Assembly (NCBI RefSeq): GCF_003290445.1
Contig: NZ_CP021781.1
Location: 992,001 to 1,056,000 of the forward strand
Direction: 5' to 3'
From: Francisella adeliensis
GTDB lineage: Bacteria > Pseudomonadota > Gammaproteobacteria > Francisellales > Francisellaceae
DNA: 64,000 nt
Shown here: positions 8,671-18,257 of the stretch, piece after piece
How positions within the stretch are numbered: the first letter of the stretch is position 1
How the letters are laid out: every line of letters begins with the position of its first letter
The notes under the pieces: generated by a model
The model's input: the letters and a program-made list of their open reading frames with translations, nothing else
The model's database searches: none
What the model was told of the DNA's origin: nothing
Position numbers and translations under genes: made by a program

Positions 8671-11600
8671 TTAGAATAATTTTTTCAACTCTTCTAGGGT
8701 TGCTGGTTTACTGAAGTAGTATCCTTGGTATTTGTCACACTCTATTGAATTTAAATATTCAAACTGATAAAGCTCTTCAACACCCTCAGCAACACAGTTC
8801 ATGTTTAAAGACTTTGCTAAAGTAATCATAGATTTGATTATAGTTTTATTTGAAGAGTCTTCGATTTTATCAACAAAAGTTTTATCAATTTTTAGGTAAC
8901 TAATTGGTAACTTAGCTAAGTAGTTAAGAGAAGAGTAGCCAGTACCAAAATCATCTAGAGAAAAACATACTCCTAACTCATGTAGTTTGGCCATATTTTT
9001 AAGAGCTTGTTCAATATTATTCATAAGATGAGTTTCTGTTATTTCAAAAACTAAGCTGCTAGTATCAATTTTATATTTATTTAAAATATTACTAGTTGTA
9101 GATATGATGTTTTTGTCAGCTAATTGTATTCCAGAGAAGTTGATCGAAAGGGTGATAGTTTTTTGAATTTTTTCAGGTAAAGTAAGGAAGTCTTGTATCG
9201 ACTTTTCTAAAACCCAATTACCTATATCAACTATTCTTCTAGTTTTTTCTGCAATAGGGATAAATTCATCTGGTCGAGGATCGTTTAGTTCAGGACAATC
9301 CCAACGAATGAGAGCTTCTAAACCTATTATTTTCTGATCTTGATTGTATTGTGGTTGATAGACTAGTTTAAAGTTATTTTCACTAACAGATTTTCTAAGA
9401 GCATACTCAATATTATTTTGACGTTGCATTTTTTTATCAAGATCATCTTGGAAAAACACAAAATTATTTTTACCTTTTTCTTTTGCTCGATACATTGCAG
9501 TATCAGCATACTGAAGTAGATTATCAATAGTGTTAGCGGTATCAGGGTAGATTGATATACCTAAACTAAATGATTGATATATTTCATGATTTTTTATTCG
9601 AAAAGGATTATTAACTAGTTCAATACAACGATTAGCTGTTTGTCTTACTTCTTCAATAGAGTTAGCTTGTGATATAGCGATTGCAAATTCATCTCCACCG
9701 ATTCTACCTATCATATCTTCTTCACGGAGAATCCTCTTTAGCCTAAACACAACTTTTTCAAGTAAAATGTCGCCAAATGCATGACCAAAAGTATCATTAA
9801 CTTGTTTAAACCCATCTAGATCTAAAAAGAATAAAGCTAAAGGTGTTTTATATCTTTTTGCGCGCGAGATTAACCCTTGAAGTTGGGATAAGAAATATTC
9901 GCGGTTAGAAACTCCTGTAATAGAATCAAATTTAGCCATTCTATCTAGTTTTATTTCAGCTTGTTTAATAGGAGTTATATCTATACATATACCTGTTAAA
10001 CGATTGGGATGATACTCATTACCAGCATAGAACTCTCCAATTATACGAGTATACTGTATATCGTTGGTATCAGTATTTATCCGGCATTCTATAGAGAAAG
10101 GTTTTTTGGTTGCAATGGAGTTATCTAAAGCAGAATTGAACATTTGTCTATCATCAAAAGCAATACAATCTATAAATGAATCATAATTTTTTTTGAAGTC
10201 TTTTTTAGATATAGGCATTAAACTAAACATGCCATCATTCCATTCTAGTTTGTCACTATCACAAAACCAATTCCATATACCAATTCCAGCATTCTTAGCA
10301 GCTAATTGTAAGAGATCTTGGTTATCACGTATCATTTGCTCAGATTTGCGTAATTCAGTAATTTCGATAAAATTTAAAATACAGCCTTGTAAATTTTTCT
10401 GTATATCTAAATAAGGTGTGACTCTAAGAAGATAGACTCTACCATCATTAGTAAATATCTCTTTTAGAGGTGTATTTTTTTTAAGAACAGATGTTTTTAT
10501 GAAATTTTTATATTTAGATAAGTCTAAATTTCCCTCTAAAGAGAAGAATGATTTAGTAATACTAGAAGAGTTTAATTTAAACAACTTTTTTGCTTTTGAT
10601 GAGAATCTTTTTATAGCAAAATCTTTATCTAAGAAAATTACAGTATCATCAGATGAATCAAGAAGCTGTCTAATATCACTGTTTATTTCAGTTAGTTTTT
10701 TAATTTGAATCTCATTATCTTCATTTAACGAAACTAGTTTTTGGTTCGTATGCTCAAGTTCAACTTTAGATTCTTCAACTTTTTCAAATAAACTTTCTCT
10801 TTCGGTAACATCACGAGAGATACCGAGTATAAAAGGAGTATTGTATTTACCATAGAAACGAATTTTAGTAGTATTGAAAGTCACTTTTTTGCCGTTTGGC
10901 ATTCTAACAGTTTCAATAACTTTGGATATACCATTATCAAAAGCACTTTTATCATTTGCTAAAAATAATTTTGCTTCCTTTTTATTATACTTCTCAACTG
11001 TTGTTGAACCTATCACACTATCTCGAACATCTTTAGGATAGAGATTAAGAAATGCTGTGTTAGCTTGGATTATTTTATAATCTTTATCCTTAATAAAAAT
11101 TTTATCTTCACTAGCATTTAGAGTAAGCTCTGCAAAGTTTTTAGCTTCTTGTAAGTTTGATTCTAGCTCTTTAGAATTAGAGATGTCTATATTAGTACCT
11201 ATAATTCTATAATTTTGACCATTTTCTTTTAAAGCAACACCTCGACAAAGAATCCATATGATTGAATTATTTTTGTGACGAAAACGCAGCTCTACCGAAA
11301 AAGATTGTTGCTTTTCATCTGCTAAATAACTATCAATTTCTTGCTTAAATTTAGTGAAATCTTCGTCAAAAGAAAGTTTTTCCCAAGTACTTAAGTGGTT
11401 GAGTAAATCATCGTCATCATAACCTAGTAGTGTCTTAAAACTTGAAGATATATAGATATTATCTGTTTTAAGATGCCAATCCCACCAACCATCAGAAACT
11501 GAGTTTAAAACTGTATTATAAAGTTGCTCATTTTTCTCATATAGTTTTTTATCTTGATTGAAGTTAGCTTGATTTTGGCGTAAGCTTTTAAGTTCGGATA

Positions 11601-14439
11601 TATCTCGCCAGCTAGATACGCTACTAATGATTTTACCGTCAGCACCCTTTATAGAGTTTACTTTTAGGATTACGGGAAAAGCTATACCTTTAATTGTCTT
11701 AAGGTTTAGCTCAAGATTTTCAACAAAACCTGTTTTTTGGAAATGTCTAAAAGCTTCTTTAACCTCATCTAAACTTGTATAATGATAAAGTTCAAATATT
11801 GATTTACCTATAATTTCATCATTACTTTTATAACCTAATGTTTCTAATAATGTATTGTTGCACTGCTGTATAATGGCTGTTTCCGGATCGACAGATGCAT
11901 GCATATCTGGTGAATTATGATATAAAAGTGATACTTTTTTCTCAGATTCTAGAAGCTGTGCTGAGCGCAGTGTTATCTCGCATTCTAATTCTTCTTGGTT
12001 TTTGGAAAGAATTTTCTCAGCCTTTCTAATTTTTGTCATATCTAGAATATTACATATAATAGATTGCTTATTATTACTTTCTATATATGGTATAAGAGAT
12101 ATAGACACTGGTATAGTACTACCATCTTTTGCTAAAATATTAATTTCAGCATTGCGAGACATATCTATAGCTTTAGGATTTTTAAGATAATTGTTTTGAA
12201 GATTTTTATGGTTTAAACGAATATTTTTTTCTATTAAAACCTCTATTTTTTGATTTAAAAGTTCATTTTTATCATAACCAATTAAGTTGGCAAGAAAATT
12301 ATTATAGAAAGAAATTCTTCCTTTTGCATTTACGATAATCACTCCTACAATAAGAGATTCAATTGCATTATAAAAGCGAGAATTTAGTCTTTTATAGGCG
12401 GTGATATTTGTTATTGTTAAAACAGCACCTTCTATTTTTCCATCTTTATTTTTATACTGAAATATTCTTAGGATATACCAGTTATTATACTTATCCTCAG
12501 CTTCAATACTTATTTCTTTTCCATTCTTTATAGTATGTTTAAGCATTTCTATGAGATTATTAATTTTCAAACTATGGCTAAAATCACTTATATTTCTACC
12601 AATATCATGATCAAAAATATTTATAATTTGGTTAATTGCAGATGTAATAAGACGGATATTTAAGTCACAATCAATGATTAAAGTTCCAATCTGAGATGTT
12701 TTGAGTATATTATCAATATCTGTTTTAGCACGATTTAGTTCTATAATCTTTTCTTGATATTCAGCATTTACGGTATAAAGCTCTTCATTTACTGAGTGTA
12801 GTTCTTCATTTGTCGATTGTAATTCTTCGTTAGTGTATCGTAACTCTTTATCATTATCACTGAAAGATGTTTTTAAGTTGTTAGTATCTCTTTTGTCTAA
12901 CAATGCTGTATTTTCGTCTATTTTTACTGATGATAGGTTATGCGTATTCTCTGGTAAAGGATCGCTGAGTTCGGAATCAAAATCTAGCTCTTTTTCTTTA
13001 TTTTGATCAGAATCAAAGTCTATCTTACTATAAATTTTCCATTTATTATCAAAAGCTTTGATTTGTTGATTCTTCGTCATTGATTCACTAGAGCCTAAAA
13101 ATAAGAAACCATTAACATTAGTCGCAAATATTATTTTTTGAACAATATTTGCTTGCATTAATGGTTTGATGTAAATTAAGAAGTTCCGACAGGTGACAAG
13201 ATCCATTTGATTGAATGGAATATCGGAAATTAAGTTATGCTGAGCAAAGATAATATTAACACGTAATTTTTGAATTACTTTATAGTTATTTTTAGAGAAA
13301 TTTTTGAAGTATTTGTTTATTAAATATGAATTTAAATTCTTAAGGCTTTTAGATTCATAGATTCCATTACTAGCAGTAGTAATAGATGATTTATTAACAT
13401 CTGTTGCAAATATCTTTATCGGGATATTTAATTTATGCTGCTCAAAGTATTCTAAAAATAAAATAGCTATAGAATATGCTTCTTCACCTGTTGAGCAAGC
13501 TGAGACCCAAACTCTTATACTTGAGTTATCTTTAATATGTTTAGTGACTATTTTTGGGATTATTTTTGTTCTTATAGTTTCGAAAGCTTCTGCATCGCGC
13601 ATAAATTCAGTTACGCCTATTAGCAAATCTTTCTCAAGTAACGCAAGTTCCTGAGGGTCTTTTTTTAAAATACCTATGTACTCATCTACCTTCAATACTT
13701 TAAGAAATTGCATTCTACGAGTAATTCTACGATTAATCGTAGAACTCTTGTAATTCCTATAATTGTTTTTTGATATGGGATATAAAAGATTATAAATTTC
13801 TCGATAGTATTCAGTCATAGCTTGATCATCAAAACTATCAAGCAAAGCGGTATCTTGCCCTAGAGTATAGTTTATAATAGCATTAGCTAGTTTTGGAATC
13901 TCTAAAATATAGTTTACTTTTTTTGTATTTATAGCATTAATAGGCATACTATCAAATTCAGCTTCTTCTGGAGACTGAACGAAAACACGCCCGTTATTTT
14001 TAGCTACTTCAAGGATACCTTTTGACCCATCACTACCAGTGCCAGATAAAATTATAGCTATAAAATTATAGTTTTTTTGGTTTGCAAGGCTTGTAAGAAA
14101 CAGATCTATAGGCATCTTTAAATGATTATTATCACTCGGAGTGACAACTAGAGTTTCATCTTTAATAGTAGTTTCAAAGCTTGGCTGATTAAGATAAATT
14201 GTATTAGGTCTAATTTGAGTGTTGTGAGTTAACTTTATTATATCCATATCAGTATGGTTAATTAAAAGCTCACTCATTAAACTTTTAAAATCTGGAGAAA
14301 GGTGTTGTAAAACTACATATGAATTATTGGTGTTAGAAGGAATATTATCAAAAAAACTCTTTATAGCATTTAGCCCATCAGCAGAAGCACCGATTGCTAC
14401 AATATAATCTAAGTTATTTTGTTTTTTAATACTATTCAT
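8671..14439 (-). CDS. Hybrid CheB-CheR-multi-PAS-GGDEF-EAL c-di-GMP protein
   Basis: A 1922-residue cytoplasmic multidomain protein. Residues about 10-190 form a CheB methylesterase domain with intact triad Ser19 (IGAS), His46 (QHLSP) and Asp136 (GTGSDG). Residues about 200-470 form a CheR methyltransferase, with the SAM motif SACSTGEE at 313-320 and TCRN at 416-419. A glutamate-rich coiled coil with repeated TNEEL-type heptads (about 525-560) leads into about seven PAS domains (about 570-1480). Then come a GGDEF domain (GGDEF at 1581-1585, with inhibitory I-site REED at 1572-1575) and an EAL domain (EAL 1708-1710, DDFGTG from 1829). All catalytic motifs look intact, so synthesis and hydrolysis of c-di-GMP are both possible. 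Its start overlaps the end of the upstream 950-residue gene by 8 bp. No receptor-type chemotaxis proteins are encoded here. Confidence 0.9.
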   Translation of the reverse strand: MNSIKKQNNLDYIVAIGASADGLNAIKSFFDNIPSNTNNSYVVLQHLSPDFKSLMSELLINHTDMDIIKLTHNTQIRPNTIYLNQPSFETTIKDETLVVTPSDNNHLKMPIDLFLTSLANQKNYNFIAIILSGTGSDGSKGILEVAKNNGRVFVQSPEEAEFDSMPINAINTKKVNYILEIPKLANAIINYTLGQDTALLDSFDDQAMTEYYREIYNLLYPISKNNYRNYKSSTINRRITRRMQFLKVLKVDEYIGILKKDPQELALLEKDLLIGVTEFMRDAEAFETIRTKIIPKIVTKHIKDNSSIRVWVSACSTGEEAYSIAILFLEYFEQHKLNIPIKIFATDVNKSSITTASNGIYESKSLKNLNSYLINKYFKNFSKNNYKVIQKLRVNIIFAQHNLISDIPFNQMDLVTCRNFLIYIKPLMQANIVQKIIFATNVNGFLFLGSSESMTKNQQIKAFDNKWKIYSKIDFDSDQNKEKELDFDSELSDPLPENTHNLSSVKIDENTALLDKRDTNNLKTSFSDNDKELRYTNEELQSTNEELHSVNEELYTVNAEYQEKIIELNRAKTDIDNILKTSQIGTLIIDCDLNIRLITSAINQIINIFDHDIGRNISDFSHSLKINNLIEMLKHTIKNGKEISIEAEDKYNNWYILRIFQYKNKDGKIEGAVLTITNITAYKRLNSRFYNAIESLIVGVIIVNAKGRISFYNNFLANLIGYDKNELLNQKIEVLIEKNIRLNHKNLQNNYLKNPKAIDMSRNAEINILAKDGSTIPVSISLIPYIESNNKQSIICNILDMTKIRKAEKILSKNQEELECEITLRSAQLLESEKKVSLLYHNSPDMHASVDPETAIIQQCNNTLLETLGYKSNDEIIGKSIFELYHYTSLDEVKEAFRHFQKTGFVENLELNLKTIKGIAFPVILKVNSIKGADGKIISSVSSWRDISELKSLRQNQANFNQDKKLYEKNEQLYNTVLNSVSDGWWDWHLKTDNIYISSSFKTLLGYDDDDLLNHLSTWEKLSFDEDFTKFKQEIDSYLADEKQQSFSVELRFRHKNNSIIWILCRGVALKENGQNYRIIGTNIDISNSKELESNLQEAKNFAELTLNASEDKIFIKDKDYKIIQANTAFLNLYPKDVRDSVIGSTTVEKYNKKEAKLFLANDKSAFDNGISKVIETVRMPNGKKVTFNTTKIRFYGKYNTPFILGISRDVTERESLFEKVEESKVELEHTNQKLVSLNEDNEIQIKKLTEINSDIRQLLDSSDDTVIFLDKDFAIKRFSSKAKKLFKLNSSSITKSFFSLEGNLDLSKYKNFIKTSVLKKNTPLKEIFTNDGRVYLLRVTPYLDIQKNLQGCILNFIEITELRKSEQMIRDNQDLLQLAAKNAGIGIWNWFCDSDKLEWNDGMFSLMPISKKDFKKNYDSFIDCIAFDDRQMFNSALDNSIATKKPFSIECRINTDTNDIQYTRIIGEFYAGNEYHPNRLTGICIDITPIKQAEIKLDRMAKFDSITGVSNREYFLSQLQGLISRAKRYKTPLALFFLDLDGFKQVNDTFGHAFGDILLEKVVFRLKRILREEDMIGRIGGDEFAIAISQANSIEEVRQTANRCIELVNNPFRIKNHEIYQSFSLGISIYPDTANTIDNLLQYADTAMYRAKEKGKNNFVFFQDDLDKKMQRQNNIEYALRKSVSENNFKLVYQPQYNQDQKIIGLEALIRWDCPELNDPRPDEFIPIAEKTRRIVDIGNWVLEKSIQDFLTLPEKIQKTITLSINFSGIQLADKNIISTTSNILNKYKIDTSSLVFEITETHLMNNIEQALKNMAKLHELGVCFSLDDFGTGYSSLNYLAKLPISYLKIDKTFVDKIEDSSNKTIIKSMITLAKSLNMNCVAEGVEELYQFEYLNSIECDKYQGYYFSKPATLEELKKLF

Positions 14440-17284
14440 AATTAGTCTCAGATATTTTTTTTGCGATACTTATTGTTTTTACAATCTCATTAATAGGTAA
14501 TGGCTTGTTAAAATAATACCCTTGAAATAAATTACATCCAATCTTTTTTAAGTATTCAAACTGCTCAAGCGTTTCTACTCCTTCTGCTATACACACTTTA
14601 TTTAAGTTTTGAGAGAGTTGGACAATTGATTTTACAATGGCTTTATTTTTAGTGACATCTAACTTTTGCACAAAACTTTTATCTATCTTAAGATAGTTGA
14701 TAGGTAAATTAGCAAGGTAAGTAAGAGAAGAGTAGCCTGTACCAAAATCATCTAGAGCAAAGTTTGTTCCAGTTTTATTAATTTCATTAAGAATTGCTCT
14801 TGCTCTATATATATCTTCAAGAAGATGAGTTTCTGTAATTTCTAGATTCACGAGTTTATTATTAATATTGTTTTGCTTAAATAAATCAAGAATATCTTTT
14901 GTGAACTTCTCTTTAAAAAGTTGTACGCTAGAAATATTTACTGATAGTTTAAAATCGATCTTTGAATTTATTGATTTTTCGATGTGTTTTATATCTTTTA
15001 TAACTTGCTGAAGCACCCACCAGCCTATACTGACAATTTTATGTGATTTCTCAGCAATAGGTATAAACTCATCTGGAGTGACAGCTCCTAGTAACTCAGA
15101 ATCCCATCGTAATAATGCCTCAACCCCATAAAAACTAGCATTACTGTCATACTGTGGCTGATAAACTACAGTGAACTCCTCTTTTTCAAGAGCCAGTTTT
15201 AATGCATTTTCTATTTCTCCAGAACGCAGTCGCTTAATGCTGTGTTCAGGGCGGTAGAACGAGTATGTGTTTTTCCCTTTTTCTTTTGAGTTATACATGG
15301 CAGTATCGGCAAATTTTAGAAGCTCATTAGCATCTAGAGATGATTGGGGGAATGTTGATATTCCTATACTAATTGATTGAGCAATTATTTCATTATTGAT
15401 ACTATATGGTTCAATCACAGTTTTTATACATTTATCAGCTAATTGTGCAATTTCATTTTCGTGGTGACAGTCTGTAATAATTGCCGCAAACTCATCTCCA
15501 CCAACTCGTGCTAAAATAGCTTTGTCATTAAGAATCTTAGATATTTTATTAGATACCTCTACTAATAATTTGTCTCCAACAATATGCCCATAAATATCAT
15601 TTATTTGCTTAAAATTATCCAAATCTATAAAGAGTATCGCTAAAAAGCTTGAGTTGTCACTAGCTAGTTTAAGAGCTATATCTAATTCTGTAATAAAACG
15701 AGTTCGATTTGAGACGCCTGTTAGAGTATCTTTATATGCAATTTCTTTTAATTGATTTTCAGCTTCTTTTTGAGCAGTTATATCGAAAGACATTCCCGCA
15801 ATTGAATCAGATAACCCATCTTTAGACTCATCATACTGGCCTATACCATGTATATATGCTAATTCACCATTTTGTTTTATTACTCTATAAACTACATTAA
15901 AAGGTATTTTTTTTTCTATAGTATCTTTAACTGCTTTATGTACCTTTTCTTGATCATCTTTAACCATTCTAGTTACAACATAATTATAAGTAGGAATAAA
16001 TGCTTTTTTATCCAAACCAAAAAGATCAAACATTCCATCATTCCAATGTACACAATTATCGGCAAGATACCATACCCAAATTCCAATTCGAGCATGTTTT
16101 GTTGCAACATCAATTAATGTCTCATTTTCTTTAATAATGTGTTTTGAAATCTCTAAATCATTGACGTCTATAATATTTATTGAAAGACTAGTAATTTGTT
16201 TATCATCATTTATGTATGGTCTGATTTTTACTTGATAATAGCGTAAATCTTTTGCAAAGACTATCTTTTCGAAGATCTTCCCTTTTTTTAAAGTGCTTTT
16301 AAAAATAGTTTTAATATTTGAAATATTTAAGAAATCGATGTATTCAAAAATAGATTTTGTAATATCTAAATGCATGTTTAATGTCTGCTCAGCTTTTTTA
16401 CTATATTGTGTGATTTCATAATTAGTATCAACAAAAATAAGATTACTCTCAGAAGCATTTAAAAGATTATTTATATTTGTGTTTTTAGCTTTTAGCTTAT
16501 CTATAAGTATTTTTTGGTCTGTTATGTCTTTTGCTATACACAATAAAAGGGCGCCATTAATTCGATCATTAAATTTTATTTTTAGAATTTCAAAAACTAC
16601 ATTCTTATTATCATGACTAACAGTAAAAGTTTCTTGAAATATCCCGTTTGCAAAAGCTTTTGAGTCACTATATTTAGATAACGATTTATTATAAGTATCT
16701 TCAGAAATAAATTTACTAAAAGATTTATTTTTCTTATGAAATATTTCAAAAGATTTATTTGATTTTATAATATTACCTTTTGAATCTTTTACATATATTA
16801 AGTCAGGTGTATTATCTAGAATTAGACCTAAGAGGTCATTTGTGTTTTGAAGATTTAACTCAGAGTTTTTAAGTTGTGTTAGATTATTATGAGCACCAAG
16901 CATCCTAATAGCTTTCCCATATTCATCACGAATAGCTACACCTCGACATCGAACCCATATTGTAGAACCATTTTTATGCATATATCTTACAACCTGATCG
17001 TACGGATGGTTAGGATTTTTAAGATGTTTTTCAAAATTTGATACAGCAGTTTCTAGATCTTCAGGGAAGATAATATCTTGCCACTCACTAACTAAATGTT
17101 TTTTATTCTTAGGATCGTAACCAAGAAGTTTCCAAAATTGAGAATCGATCCATTCATTTTCAGGGTTCTCAAGATCCCAGTACCACAATCCATCTAAGCT
17201 ACTAATTCGAAAGAACTCAAAGATTTGAGAGTCTTTTTTAATTAATTCTTCTAGCTCTTTTTTGAGGTAATGAGTCACTATCAT
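14432..17284 (-). CDS. PAS-GGDEF-EAL c-di-GMP synthase/phosphodiesterase
   Basis: A 950-residue cytoplasmic protein with about four PAS-type sensor modules (residues 20-510; HKNGSTIWVRCRGVAI is a typical PAS/PAC segment), a GGDEF domain (GGDEF at 595-599) and an EAL domain (EAL at 722-724, DDFGTG from 845, then AEGVE and FQGYYF). Catalytic residues of both enzymes are intact. The I-site is absent: the four residues at the RxxD position are NDKA. It matches, domain by domain, the C-terminal half of the 1922-residue protein encoded next in the operon, so the two arose by duplication. No clear ribosome binding site precedes the ATG, and the start is tentative. Confidence 0.9.
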   Translation of the reverse strand: MIVTHYLKKELEELIKKDSQIFEFFRISSLDGLWYWDLENPENEWIDSQFWKLLGYDPKNKKHLVSEWQDIIFPEDLETAVSNFEKHLKNPNHPYDQVVRYMHKNGSTIWVRCRGVAIRDEYGKAIRMLGAHNNLTQLKNSELNLQNTNDLLGLILDNTPDLIYVKDSKGNIIKSNKSFEIFHKKNKSFSKFISEDTYNKSLSKYSDSKAFANGIFQETFTVSHDNKNVVFEILKIKFNDRINGALLLCIAKDITDQKILIDKLKAKNTNINNLLNASESNLIFVDTNYEITQYSKKAEQTLNMHLDITKSIFEYIDFLNISNIKTIFKSTLKKGKIFEKIVFAKDLRYYQVKIRPYINDDKQITSLSINIIDVNDLEISKHIIKENETLIDVATKHARIGIWVWYLADNCVHWNDGMFDLFGLDKKAFIPTYNYVVTRMVKDDQEKVHKAVKDTIEKKIPFNVVYRVIKQNGELAYIHGIGQYDESKDGLSDSIAGMSFDITAQKEAENQLKEIAYKDTLTGVSNRTRFITELDIALKLASDNSSFLAILFIDLDNFKQINDIYGHIVGDKLLVEVSNKISKILNDKAILARVGGDEFAAIITDCHHENEIAQLADKCIKTVIEPYSINNEIIAQSISIGISTFPQSSLDANELLKFADTAMYNSKEKGKNTYSFYRPEHSIKRLRSGEIENALKLALEKEEFTVVYQPQYDSNASFYGVEALLRWDSELLGAVTPDEFIPIAEKSHKIVSIGWWVLQQVIKDIKHIEKSINSKIDFKLSVNISSVQLFKEKFTKDILDLFKQNNINNKLVNLEITETHLLEDIYRARAILNEINKTGTNFALDDFGTGYSSLTYLANLPINYLKIDKSFVQKLDVTKNKAIVKSIVQLSQNLNKVCIAEGVETLEQFEYLKKIGCNLFQGYYFNKPLPINEIVKTISIAKKISETNYE

Positions 17285-17454
17285 TTACATTTATTGAATA
17301 TATTATATTTTAATTATATTGAAAACTCTAACCTTACACAATGAATCATTAGTTCTAAAAGAAAATTATTGGGTAGTTTTTAGATCAAAACAAGGTTAAC
17401 TAAAATAGATATGATAAAATCATAGTAATTAAAAACTAATCAGTCTAAAACTTG
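17285..17454. promoter_or_regulatory. Divergent promoter region upstream of the c-di-GMP operon
   Basis: About 170 bp lie between the c-di-GMP genes (minus) and the small membrane protein genes (plus). A TATAAT box on the minus strand (17302-17307) sits about 18 bases upstream of the 950-residue gene. On the plus strand TATGAT (17410-17415) is a possible -10 for the downstream genes. No convincing -35 elements or operator palindromes were seen. Confidence 0.4.
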
Positions 17455-17853
17455 ATGAGTAGATTTGTTCAAAATATAATGTATATTGCTATTTTTTTAC
17501 TAATATTTGGTGGAAGTGTTTTTTATTTTACTCATAGTAGTACATATAATGTAAAAGGTGTGTATCTACCAAAATATAGTGTAACACCTCCCGCAACTAG
17601 TCCTAATGAAGTTAGGGTATATAATTTACATTATAAAAGTGAAAGTGATGATTCTATCGGAACAATAAGAACATCTATTCATGTAGAAAGTAAAAAAGAA
17701 TTTAATAAGTTGTGTGAAGCAAATATAGCCAAGGCTGTAGATATTGCTGCTAAAAATGGAGTTCATGAAGTAAAGTTTGTATGTATATACCCAGAAGGTG
17801 AGCTTAACCAACTAAGCAGTGTTTCGTTGTTAGCATATGCTTTTAGAGATTAG
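17455..17853 (+). CDS. Unknown small membrane-anchored protein, paralogue A
   Basis: A roughly 132-residue protein. The frame can open with TTG at 17452, but the adjacent ATG at 17455 is preferred. One N-terminal transmembrane helix (residues about 8-27) is followed by a polar domain predicted to be periplasmic. I do not recognise the family. The segment KGVYLP, two cysteines (in KLCEAN and KFVCIYP) and the ending LLAYAFR are shared with the next gene, so the pair arose by tandem duplication. It heads a run of genes leading into fmt. Confidence 0.75.
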   Translation: MSRFVQNIMYIAIFLLIFGGSVFYFTHSSTYNVKGVYLPKYSVTPPATSPNEVRVYNLHYKSESDDSIGTIRTSIHVESKKEFNKLCEANIAKAVDIAAKNGVHEVKFVCIYPEGELNQLSSVSLLAYAFRD

Positions 17854-17858
17854 AACAT

Positions 17859-18257
17859 ATGAAAAAACTTAAACAAAATTTGTTATATATTTCTATTTTA
17901 GCTGTAATATTTATTGTATGTTTTTGGATTTTTATGCCAGAACTAGATAAAGATCCAAAGGGTGTTTTTCTACCAAATATAGGTTATACAGAATCGACAC
18001 CTATACCAAATAATGCCGTTAAAAATGAAAAACTAAAAGCTACAGATAATATAAGTGATAATATTGGTAAAATAGTAGTCATAGTACACCAAACAACAAC
18101 TAGTGCTTCACAGCAACAGTTATGTTTAAATAACCTAGAAAAAGCTGTTTCATTAGCTAGTGAAAAAGGTGTTGCTGAAATTAGATACACATGCTCAGAT
18201 ATTGATGATAAGAGTAATGTTAGATTAATAGCTTATGCTTTTAGAGGTAATAAATAA
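17859..18257 (+). CDS. Unknown small membrane-anchored protein, paralogue B
   Basis: A 132-residue protein with one N-terminal transmembrane helix (residues about 8-27) and a probable periplasmic domain. It shares with the preceding gene the KGVFLP motif after the helix, two cysteines (in QLCLNN and RYTCSD) and the C-terminal LIAYAFR. Conserved cysteine spacing in both copies suggests a disulfide. It starts 5 bp after its paralogue, and its TAA is immediately followed by the fmt ATG, which suggests translational coupling. Function unknown. Confidence 0.78.
   Translation: MKKLKQNLLYISILAVIFIVCFWIFMPELDKDPKGVFLPNIGYTESTPIPNNAVKNEKLKATDNISDNIGKIVVIVHQTTTSASQQQLCLNNLEKAVSLASEKGVAEIRYTCSDIDDKSNVRLIAYAFRGNK

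Noticed and set aside
12700..12870. Repeated NEEL-type heptads in the large c-di-GMP gene, first considered a DNA repeat
   Set aside because: The repetition is at protein level and is the known coiled-coil linker of CheB-CheR-PAS proteins; DNA copies are not regular direct repeats.
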